Positions 55,101 to 64,000 of a stretch of DNA of 64,000 nucleotides are shown here, in pieces. Both the position numbers and the translations under genes were made by a program. Origin of the DNA: Tubulanus polymorphus (lineage: Eukaryota > Nemertea > Palaeonemertea > Tubulaniformes > Tubulanidae); NCBI RefSeq assembly GCF_964204645.1, contig NC_134033.1, forward strand, positions 15,192,155-15,256,154, written 5' to 3'. Each line of letters starts with the position of its first letter. Within the stretch, counting starts at the first letter, position 1. The notes under the pieces are model-generated. The model was not told the origin of the DNA. It made no database searches and was given only the letters and a program-made list of their open reading frames with translations.

Positions 55101-58100
55101 TCTATATAAAAAGGGCATTTTGAAATTAAAAAGGGAATTTTGAAATTAAAAAGGGCATTTTGAAATTAAAAAGGGTATTTTGCTATATTAACACGTACCG
55201 GTAACCTAAAACTGGATTCAGTTTGATGTGGATTGTTTTTCGTCGCAGGGAAGATTTAGCGAAGCCGGCCGCCAGTTTGTATCTGCACAATTTAACCGGT
55301 ATCCTAGAGACGGCGATCCGAGCGACGAACGCTCAATTCGACGACGGCGACATCCTGAAACGTCTAGACGTCCGTCTGTTGGAGGTTTCCCCCGGCGATA
55401 CCGGCTGGGATGTATTCAGTCTCGACTACCACGTCGACGGTCCTATCAGCACAGTGAGTATTAAACTTAGTCATATCTTCTCCAAATTCGAATTCCTCTC
55501 CAAAAATTGATGAGCAAATGCAATGTTTTTTTTCGGTGCCAGTTTCGTTTCACCAATTTTTATTGTGCATTTATGAAAATGAAATAAGAAAAATATGAAA
55601 TTAAAAGGCCATGCTTGAGAAAGAAAAACTAGTGCGAAAGGATTTCCTTGAGTTGATGATCTACTTCACAATGTTTCGATTTCAGCCGCGATCACACGTA
55701 GATGATTTGGCCCGTGCCTAATAAGAGATCGCGTTCACACCCAAACCACCCACTCGATAAAAAACAACGCTTAAACAAAGCGAAGTGAGTCACTTCCGGG
55801 ACCAGTTGCAATTCAAACACAAAGATTTGGAATTAGGCTCGGGCCTGGTGTGACGCTCATGTGATCACGGCTTTTATCCCTAATAGTCTACTATATGAAT
55901 ACTTATAGAATCAGTACGAAGACCGGAGTGTATTTATATTTTCTAGGTAATTTACCTGGATTGTATTTGTATTTTCTAGGTATTTACCTGGGCCCGGTTT
56001 CATAGACTGATCAAAGTTATCCCTGGGGGTAAATCCTCAATCTGGGTGACAACCACCATAGTAACAATGAGAAACCATGGTTATAACTGACAAATTTCAA
56101 AATGTTCCTAGGGACTATCTTTCTTCCATATCTATGAAACCCAGCCCTGGAGTGTATTTGTATTTTCTAGGTATTCACTCCGGAATGTATTTGTATTTTC
56201 TAGGTATTTACCTGGAGTGTATTTGTATTTTCTAGGTATTTACCTGGAGTGTATTTGTATTTTCTAGGTATTCACTCCGGAATGTATTTGTATTTTCTAG
56301 GTATTCACTCCGGAATGTATTTGTATTTTCTAGGTATTTACCTGGAGTGTATTTGTATTTTCTAGGTATTCACTCCGGAATGTATTTGTATTTTCTAGGT
56401 ATTCACTCCAGAATGTATTTGTATTTTCTAGGTATTCACTCCAGAATGTATGATCATGTATTTGCGTGTGTTCAATTTTCTATGGAGAGCTAAGCGTATG
56501 GAGTATATATTAGCCGGTGTGTGGACCGGTCAAATGTCGAATAGTCGATTTCTGAGATTACTGCCAGGTCAGTATATTAAACCATTGTAGTCCCTGCATC
56601 CAGCAGAGTTACTTTCAGCTAAACTACTTTAAGTTAAGCTAAGTTACGTTCACCCTGTTTATTAGATAGGCTTATCATAAATCTTGAAATAAAACTGGTA
56701 TTAAGAATTGAGCTGCGATGAACAAAGATCAATCTATGCTTAATTTGCTTAAAGAGTTTAAACCATTTTTGTGCACTTTATCCTGGGGTTAAATGTACAA
56801 TCATGACTAGGATTAAAGTCCAGTTTAAAACCAGTTCAGTTCTGCTGCCGATCTGACTAAGATTTAAGACCACTTTTGACTTACCAGCTAGTCACGACTG
56901 TGCAACTGGCCTCTGATTCTTAAGGGTTTAGACCATAGTTGGAGATATATTTACTGTTCTCTCTCTCCCTCTCCCTCTCCCTCTCCCTCTCCCTCTCCCT
57001 CTCCCCCTCCCTCTCCCTCTCCCTCTCCCTCACCCTCACCCTCTCCCTCTCTCTCCTCTCCCTCTCCATGCTTTGAAACTTCATTGTATTAATTTATTTT
57101 TTTGCGTTCTGTTTACAGAAATGGCACCTGTTTTACATCAATGTCACATGATCACTAGTGAAATGGTTCATTTTATTCAACAAGTTCAATATTACATCAA
57201 TTTTGAGGTACGTACAGGAAATCCATGAATCACCTCATGAATCATTCGAACTGGGCACGAGTATCGTCGCGAGTTTTGATGCTATCAGGTTCGAATCCCT
57301 GCCGGGCGAGGATGCCTTGATAACTGATTAATTTGAGATACATTTACTTTCATGTTGGAATCGTATTGGAATTGTAACGTGTATTGTAGGTATTGTAATA
57401 GTAACATGTATTGTAGTTATTGGAATTTTAACATGTTACATGTAACTTAGGTATTGAAATTGTAACATGTATTGTAGGTATTGGAATTATAACATGTATT
57501 GTAGGTATTGGAATGTTCGTGGGATGAACTATTGAAGAACGTAAATGAAGCTGAAGATTTAGATTATATCATCGCGGCTCATCAAGTCTTCCTCGATACG
57601 ATCATCAATCGGTCGCTACTCGACGAGAAATCACGGGTTCGTATTGTTGTAATGTATCGTAGTAACCATTGAAATAACCGACAATATTTTGAAAAATTTC
57701 GTTAGTTCTTCGCTCGAGTTGGATTTTGTCGGACAAATTGAGCATGATATTCGAAAGATATTTCAACAAATATCTAAGTAAAATGGCCACTGACCTGGAA
57801 AAGTCAGGGAATCAGAAAAATCTAGAAAAAATCAGGGATAACTCTGGGAATTGGACAAATTTTACCAAAAACGTTGTTAACTCAGGGAATTTGGATAATG
57901 CTATTGATCACTTGTTTCTTTATCAATACGTGATTCAAAGAAAAATGAAGAATTGTAAAATTTGAATCCTAGAAAGTTCTCCGATGACAGGGAGAACTCA
58001 GGGAATTTGTAAATGGGTGAAAATTGACCACCCTGCTACAGGACTGTGTACTGTATGCTGCTGATTCTAAAATCTTAATTTCGTGTCGTTTCAGACAATA

Positions 58101-59500
58101 CTGACTCAGCTACGAGCGATATTCGATCTGATAATTCAGTTCCAACAAATTCAAGATGAAATGTATTTGTCCGGACAGAATGAACTCGACGCCAGGGAAC
58201 ATTATCAACATACGATGAAAATAAATACTGAACAGGTAACTGTGAGGTGTCATCTTAAAGCAAAAACGAAAGTAATTTTACCGAATCGGTTGAAGTCATT
58301 GAAAATGAGAAGGTTGTCATTAGAAAATACCTTGTTGAAGTCGTCGTGATTGAGAAAATCACCTTAAGTTGCTAATCATAATTTTACTGAGTCAAAATCA
58401 TCGAAAAAATGAGATGGTCCTCATAAGTTACTAGAGTAATCATAATTTTACTGAATGGTTGAATTCTTTGAGAATGAGAAGGTCATCATTAGTAACAACA
58501 GAATTAGATCATAATCATTATTTTACTGAATCACTGAAGTCATAGAGAATGAGAAGGTCATCATTGGTAACAAATCTTAATTTCCATTGAATGTTAAAAT
58601 CATCAAGAATTAGGTCATATTAGAAAATTATCATAATTTTACTGAATCATGGAAGTTATTGACAATGAGAAGATCACATTTAGTTACTAAGCATAATTTT
58701 ACTGAATCATTGAAGTCATTGAGCATGAGGTATGGTAATCATAATTTTACTGAATTGTCGAAGTCATTGAGAATGAGAAGGACTTATAATCATAATTTTA
58801 CTGAATCAATAAAGTCATTGAGAATGGGAAGGACTTATTATCATAATTTCATGGAATTGTTGAGGTGATTAAGAATGAGAATGTTTTTTCTATGTTACGT
58901 CTGCTAGGGCCAGTGGGGTGTAACAGAAGATGAAGAACAGATCGAACAGCAGCGACGTTTAGATTTCATACAAGCGGTAGTTTATTCAACGCGCGCTCGT
59001 CTACGAGTTCTAGGACAAACTTATCAGGTACGCGGGAAGAAACATCGATATTGATACAAATGAATCAAGGATGGTATTTTGCACTAGCTGATCCAACACC
59101 TCTCTTTCCTCCTGGGACCGGTTTTATAGACTGTTATCAACTTTAACCTAGGGCTAATGCAATTCATGATACCAGTCTATAAAACCGGGCCTTGTATATT
59201 ACCTATAAAAAAAAGGATATGTTTTTTGTTTTGTTGTTTCCATTTGGGAAAGTCTAAAAAATCATCCATCTGTCTGAAATACTCAAATTAGGCTTGTGTG
59301 ATTGTGTCTTAAATGTTTTATTTATGTCTGTTTATTTGTAGGACATGGTTCAGCAGTTTTTGTTGATGTTAAACCGTCACAACGACGTTTCGTTGCGATT
59401 CCTCAGTTTCCGTCAGGATTTCAACGAGTATTACAAACAAAAGGAACCGCGTATAAGAACGTCCTTGACCTATTCGCAGTCCGGACGACCGGTCGTGTGA
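49052..59500 (+). CDS. TUBGCP3: Gamma-tubulin complex component 3 (5' exon not found)
   Basis: Core subunit of the gamma-tubulin ring complex, which nucleates microtubules at centrosomes. Eighteen visible exons: 49052-49100, 49389-49453, 49912-49979, 50231-50305, 50402-50652, 51040-51206, 51748-51866, 52381-52575, 53261-53557, 54195-54305, 54529-54824, 55249-55453, 56432-56567, 57119-57207, 57505-57636, 58095-58235, 58908-59027, 59342-59500. They chain in phase to about 890 residues; human GCP3 has 907. Both conserved regions are present: GRIP1 with [47 protein letters not shown] and [21 protein letters not shown]2 with [24 protein letters not shown] and FRQDFNEYY. The Ser/Pro/Thr-rich part at 50402-51206 is the family's disordered linker. 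A possible polyadenylation signal is at 60043. It is divergent from PARL. Confidence 0.96.
49389..49453 (+). CDS. TUBGCP3 exon 2 of those visible
   Basis: Encodes [20 protein letters not shown], corresponding to NF-PT---DEF-VAEKIKK in vertebrates. Confidence 0.88.
49575..49760. repeat. aaacccacgatatcaattg element copies
   Basis: agagaaacccacgatatcaa + ttgaaac, then a reverse partner gtttagattgatatg and a further ccacgatatcaatttaaac. TUBGCP3 intron. Confidence 0.6.
49912..49979 (+). CDS. TUBGCP3 exon 3
   Basis: Encodes [20 protein letters not shown] and SL, matching the DAALFSELHRKL block. Confidence 0.9.
50107..50200. repeat. Partial ctgaaagggttaaa element
   Basis: tacaccgtgatgcggtgtac + tagcaaa, then tatacaccgcattgcagtgt + agacgcgctgaaagggtta. 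Right half of the element complete at 63601-63890. Confidence 0.75.
50231..50305 (+). CDS. TUBGCP3 exon 4
   Basis: Encodes [19 protein letters not shown], matching L-N-W--LYLLLSL. The donor, gtttaa, is non-consensus beyond GT. Confidence 0.85.
50402..50652 (+). CDS. TUBGCP3 exon 5, low-complexity linker
   Basis: Encodes a Ser/Thr/Pro-rich segment ([39 protein letters not shown]) with GC-rich codons unlike the flanking AT-rich introns. The family is poorly conserved here. Repeated S/T-P pairs are potential proline-directed phosphosites (inference). Confidence 0.87.
50672..50990. repeat. Irregular array of gatccagttccacag ends
   Basis: About ten copies of (g/a)atccagttccacagttgt or caggacccagttccacag, none with the paired right end except cttgaacttaaccaacat ... 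gaactggatcc at the close. Confidence 0.75.
51040..51206 (+). CDS. TUBGCP3 exon 6, Ser-rich linker
   Basis: Encodes [20 protein letters not shown], then [20 protein letters not shown]. The end corresponds to the SRNMTRSRR-type basic stretch before GRIP1. Confidence 0.87.
51748..51866 (+). CDS. TUBGCP3 exon 7, start of GRIP1
   Basis: Encodes [19 protein letters not shown] and KDGYKIESK, matching LVRDILYVFQGIDGK-IK. The donor is gtgagc. Confidence 0.94.
51935..52225 (+). repeat. Three tandem units, gaacacatgtgaagtgtgg family
   Basis: ttcattttcaattgaaaatg + tctcaggtgaagcactgaac + acatgtgaagtgtggacgat. TUBGCP3 intron before exon 52381. Confidence 0.85.
52381..52575 (+). CDS. TUBGCP3 exon 8
   Basis: Encodes [19 protein letters not shown] and [37 protein letters not shown] is near invariant in GCP3. 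Confidence 0.96.
52573..53110 (+). repeat. About 290-base direct duplication after the exon 8 donor
   Basis: ctgaacagaatgatcc + aggttccatctggaattaa + ggaaaactgcaggaattttg occurs twice (from about 52575 and from about 52867). The second copy has a gtaaaatagaaaattcaatt start resembling the donor's gtagaatagaatattcaatt. Confidence 0.8.
53261..53557 (+). CDS. TUBGCP3 exon 9
   Basis: Encodes [37 protein letters not shown] and [14 protein letters not shown]. The acceptor is weak (ttaaaaag after a T-rich tract), but the frame and the LQ junction match vertebrates. Confidence 0.94.
54195..54305 (+). CDS. TUBGCP3 exon 10
   Basis: Encodes [20 protein letters not shown] and [17 protein letters not shown], a near-exact family match. 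Confidence 0.96.
54529..54824 (+). CDS. TUBGCP3 exon 11
   Basis: Encodes [17 protein letters not shown], an intermediate variable stretch, then [20 protein letters not shown] and MDLL. Confidence 0.96.
54922..55106. repeat. Near-perfect palindromic element with tagagagaatcccacaat arms
   Basis: Left arm from tagagagaatcccacaatta through taacgaaaaagtccgaaaat and gtaacttcgagatag mirrors the right arm ending ttataattgtgggattctct + cta. Arms are about 80 bases, with a centre of cctgaagatgactattagga. TUBGCP3 intron between exons 54824 and 55249. Confidence 0.93.
55249..55453 (+). CDS. TUBGCP3 exon 12
   Basis: Encodes [20 protein letters not shown] and [20 protein letters not shown], then VDGPIST. 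This is the most conserved GRIP core. Confidence 0.97.
55927..56431 (+). repeat. Tandem array of ten decoy 3' splice sites before TUBGCP3 exon 13
   Basis: Ten units of 31-34 bases, each atgtatttgtattttctag + gtattcactccgga or the variant gtatttacctggag. The eleventh copy is the real acceptor plus exon start (tattttctag|GTATTCACTCCAGAATGTATG). An element of the gggcccggtttcatag family is inserted at 55990-56147 between units 2 and 3. Confidence 0.97.
55990..56147. repeat. MITE-like gggcccggtttcatag element inserted in the array
   Basis: Full relative of 30752-30909, with a short internal deletion near the left end (catagactgatcaaag). Confidence 0.88.
56432..56567 (+). CDS. TUBGCP3 exon 13, behind a decoy-acceptor array
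   Basis: Encodes [20 protein letters not shown] and [20 protein letters not shown], matching the family's [22 protein letters not shown]. Its acceptor junction is the last copy of a tandem array of the same junction. Confidence 0.96.
56790..56920. repeat. Diverged gccagttgcacagtcgtg element
   Basis: tacaatcatgactaggatta at left, gactaagatttaagaccact + tttgac within, and gtcacgactgtgcaactggc at right. Confidence 0.6.
56958..57066 (+). repeat. (CTCTCC)n hexamer tract
   Basis: Almost pure C/T hexamers directly before exon 57119; it extends the pyrimidine tract of that intron. Confidence 0.95.
57119..57207 (+). CDS. TUBGCP3 exon 14
   Basis: Encodes [20 protein letters not shown] then QVQYYINFE, matching [25 protein letters not shown]. 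Confidence 0.96.
57255..57312 (+). repeat. tRNA-derived SINE fragment
   Basis: gtatcgtcgcgagttttgat + gctatcaggttcgaatccct + gccgggcgaggatgcc. Relative of the 42.7-43.0 kb pair. Confidence 0.55.
57363..57504 (+). repeat. Tandem array copied from the TUBGCP3 exon 15 acceptor junction
   Basis: Five units of 27-34 bases: gtattggaattgtaacatgt + attgtag. The sixth copy is the real acceptor and exon start (acatgtattgtag|GTATTGGAATGTTCG). Confidence 0.95.
57505..57636 (+). CDS. TUBGCP3 exon 15, behind a second junction array
   Basis: Encodes [20 protein letters not shown] and [20 protein letters not shown]. The acceptor region is repeated in tandem upstream. Confidence 0.96.
58095..58235 (+). CDS. 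TUBGCP3 exon 16
   Basis: Encodes [35 protein letters not shown] and a hydrophilic end. It matches LLNQLRA-FD-IIE-QN-QD--Y. Confidence 0.93.
58240..58875 (+). repeat. Diverged tandem array, about 58-base unit
   Basis: About ten units of cataattttactgaatcatt + gaagtcattgagaatgagaa + ggtcatcattagtaac. Fills the intron between exons 58235 and 58908; the final unit runs into the pyrimidine tract. Confidence 0.9.
58908..59027 (+). CDS. TUBGCP3 exon 17
   Basis: Encodes [20 protein letters not shown] then [17 protein letters not shown], matching GQWGVTA-EEE. Confidence 0.94.
59113..59196. repeat. Short gggaccggttttatagactg hairpin
   Basis: gggaccggttttatagactg pairs with ccagtctataaaaccgggcc around a short centre. 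A minimal relative of the gggcccggtttcatag family. Confidence 0.8.
59342..59500 (+). CDS. TUBGCP3 exon 18, terminal
   Basis: Encodes [40 protein letters not shown] and ends SGRPVV, TGA. The end aligns with the FRLDFNEHYK-REPRLR-S tail of GCP3. Confidence 0.96.
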   Translation, partial: DMVQQFLLMLNRHNDVSLRFLSFRQDFNEYYKQKEPRIRTSLTYSQSGRPVV

Positions 59501-60158
59501 TGATTTCACCGAATACTCGAGAGACGCCCCCCGGGGTCCCAGAGATGGAAGAAAAGATCAAGCTAAGCTCATGTTGATTTCTATGATTGATTTAACATAC
59601 GAAGGTTTATACTCTAACCGTAAGTCGGCCTTGGTAACTTAAACTAACTATTGGTCTACACATTTGTCGATTTCTGTGACAAAATTATTTTAACGAATTG
59701 AGATTTACTTTTGTTTTATCAGTGTTAGTCCTTCATGAGTTGGAGTTGGTCACTTAAACAAACAAAACTACAGCCTAAGTTCGTTATAACACTGCCATCT
59801 ATTTGTTATAGCGCCATATTTTTCATCAGTCCCTACAGTGGCTTTTTAAAGAACTATTACTGTAACGGTCAACTAGGCCCTCACATTTGAGTTATGAGTT
59901 AGCATTTTTGTATAAATTTGAGATTAGATTTGACCAGTGACGAAAGTAACCCACCGTAAACTAACTGTATTTACCCGTTAGTTGAGTTAGAAAACAATGA
60001 GTTTATGTTGAGCTTCCAGTGCCATGTATTTCATACATACTCGAATAAATAATAATTGTACATTTATAAAACAGGTATCAATTGCAGCTTTGACCCCACA
60101 CCCCTCGAAAAAGTATTGAATGATTAAGGGGTTGAGGCTGTACTTTGATAAGAAATAT

Positions 60159-60462
60159 CAGTAAACCTCGCCTTGCTCACACATGGCCAACTTAGACTTT
60201 TGACTAACTCGGACAAAATTGAGGTCATGTGCAGGAGACTCTGCTCAATTCGGATCTTTTGTGAACGTAAAAATGTTTCACACTTAAGTGATATCCGAGT
60301 TGGATTTGGATTATTTCATAAATAGTGTCAACAAAAAAATAATTCATCAGACATCACAGTTGAACAGATCTGATGATCCTAATGTATTTTCTGATCCTTT
60401 ACTTCGACTTTCTCTTAACATGGATAAAACCCAGTTTGTGGAGAGTTTTGTGAGGTTTACTG
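60159..60462. mobile_element. Non-autonomous element with cagtaaacctcg termini
   Basis: Left cagtaaacctcgccttgctc + acac; right gagttttgtgaggtttactg, the imperfect inverse. The style resembles pogo/Tigger. The interior has only a 62-codon frame with no recognised domain. Confidence 0.6.
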
Positions 60463-60528
60463 TACTTAAGTTCTAATTATCTTTTTGTATTGTATATAAC
60501 GCTATTGTGTAATGAATTTGTACTTAAA

Positions 60529-60743
60529 TTAGGCTAACAAAAAATTGATACCTTGTTTCTCATTTTGCCGAGCTTAAAAGTAGACCCGGCCGGCCGCCTA
60601 TCTACCCTGTACATTACTTTAGAAAAAATGATCAAGATAACAGACCCGGCAGATACAGAAATGAACTGATTACAATTTTTAGGGCAGTTTACAAAAGTGA
60701 CCCGCGCGATTAAGAGAAACAAGGTATCGTTTTATTTTAGCTA
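60529..60743. repeat. Second copy of the ttgataccttgtttctc MITE, reverse
   Basis: Same ends and the same ggccggccgcctatctaccc block as 41416-41637 but opposite in orientation. The end-adjacent base runs differ. Confidence 0.85.
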
Positions 60744-61342
60744 TACTTGTATTCAATGTATTTCTAGCGGGCTAGGATTGTAATTCCCGGAATTCACGAA
60801 TAATTGAAAGTTTAAAATGTTTGCATTTGTTTCGATCTCAGGCAGCTGGTTCTGTATAACTGTAACTAAAGATCAAAATATCGTGTAGTCCAGTGATTAA
60901 AAGTCTTGTATGAAAACATTCATTTCAATTTAACAAATAAAACATATATATTATTACTTATTAGTACATTTACTATATACATTTACATTGAGACATACAG
61001 ACTGTTCCACTGGCCGTCTGGCCCTACATTCCTTCAGACACTCATCGTTGATTACTGTTGATTGTAGCTTATTTTCAATTAAGATGTCCCGGGTAAAGTT
61101 CTGAACACATGTGAAGTGTGGGCGATCAGTTTTTGAAGGTATGCTGATAAAATGTGTAATGTCTGGTGTTTTTAGTTCATTTTCAATTGAAAATGTCTTA
61201 AGTGAAGCACTGAACACATGTGAAGTGTGGACGAATGGTGAATGTCTAAGGGGATGCAGGGTGTAGGCTTTATTAAACAAAATATCCATAACAGTAATCA
61301 GTACGTAGCTGGGTGAATTGTCAGTTCGTTTTTCCATCCCTC

Positions 61343-63391
<2,049 letters not shown>

Positions 63392-63600
63392 CTGCGAAAA
63401 GAAATTCATACGACGAAAAATTATAAGGAAAAAAAAGTATCCTGGATATAAGAAGTTTTCATGGAGTTTCAATTGAGAAAATTTCAAGGAAGCGTCTTTT
63501 TGATATCGCAATTACTGTCGACTCCTTCTAAATCGTTTATCTCAGTAAACCATTAATTCAGTGGTTTTGTAAGCATATTTTTATCCTACACACTACCCTT

Positions 63601-63890
63601 TTTAACCCTTTCAGTGCTGACTATTTAATACCCTATAGTGCTGGAGATAATTTGAAAATCTTTAAAAATTCCTCCCTAAGGTGTTAAATAAAGGGAATAG
63701 TGTGTCTACACCGTGGTGCAGTGTATCGTTAGTTACTAATATTTCACTATGTTTGACAGGTGCTGCCATTTTTCAAGAGAGATAATTACTAATTCCTAAT
63801 TACATCAATACACTGCATTGCGGTGTACTAGCAAAATCCATCACTGATTTATACACCGCACTGCGGTGTAGACGCACTGAAAGGGTTAAA
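63601..63890. repeat. Complete element with tttaaccctttcagtgc termini
   Basis: Left tttaaccctttcagtgctga; right gcactgaaagggttaaa. Internal palindromes around the string acaccgcactgcggtgta and relatives such as acaccgtggtgcagtgta. A partial copy is at 50107-50200 and a diverged one around 18777-18968. Confidence 0.85.
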
Positions 63891-63891
63891 G

Positions 63892-64000
63892 GGGTTTCAG
63901 ACATTTCGCTCAAAATAAAGGAGTCTTGAGCACCTTTAAAAGCATTTTCCGCTTTTTAAGAAGGAATCAAGGAGTCGTAGGGACCCTACGGTAGGGGACC
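63892..64000. other. Window end, intron or flank of the unrecognised gene
   Basis: No feature seen. The upstream exons of the minus-strand gene should lie beyond. Confidence 0.4.

Larger units (their letters stand above)
59501..61342. other. Intergenic region after TUBGCP3
   Basis: TUBGCP3 3' UTR with AATAAA at 60043, then two non-autonomous elements (60159-60462; 60529-60743) and gaacacatgtgaagtgtgg units at 61070-61240. No gene seen. Confidence 0.6.

Overview
The window is animal genomic DNA, probably from a marine invertebrate. The evidence is three conserved, intron-rich animal genes with canonical GT..AG introns, AT-rich introns, and a very high load of short palindromic transposon-like repeats and tRNA-derived SINE fragments. 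The protein similarities and repeat style would fit a lophotrochozoan such as a mollusc, but I cannot fix the phylum from sequence alone. There are no bacterial-style operons, CRISPR arrays or viral genes. Exon boundaries were placed by eye from splice sites, reading phase and remembered family conservation; phases chain without a break in all three genes.

Layout. (1) 2.7-34.1 kb, + strand: an SLC9 Na+/H+ exchanger, NHE1-like, in 24 visible exons; the first coding exon was not found and probably lies upstream. (2) 34.1-43.4 kb: intergenic and repeat-rich, with one uncertain exon candidate near 40.9-41.3 kb. (3) 43.4-48.6 kb, - strand: PARL, the mitochondrial inner-membrane rhomboid protease, complete in 9 exons. 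(4) 49.05-59.5 kb, + strand: TUBGCP3 (gamma-tubulin complex component 3), complete except for the first short coding exon; it is divergent from PARL and the two probably share a bidirectional promoter. (5) 61.3-63.4 kb, - strand: the 3' part of an unrecognised gene with one membrane-spanning stretch. The genes are housekeeping functions (pH regulation, mitochondrial proteolysis, microtubule nucleation) with no evident shared pathway.

The most unusual signal is in the introns. In PARL and TUBGCP3, on opposite strands, tandem arrays sit directly against 3' splice sites, and their unit is a copy of the intron-exon junction itself: the pyrimidine tract, the AG and the first bases of the exon. The arrays lie before TUBGCP3 exon 56432 (ten decoy acceptors), before TUBGCP3 exon 57505 (five units) and before PARL exon 45635 (about sixteen units, with higher-order structure). 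The exchanger has a single such duplication at 21.3-21.5 kb. The decoy copies whose reading I followed lead to an in-frame stop. A second theme is that several other tandem arrays are expansions of the ends or arms of palindromic MITE-like elements that also occur singly in the window.
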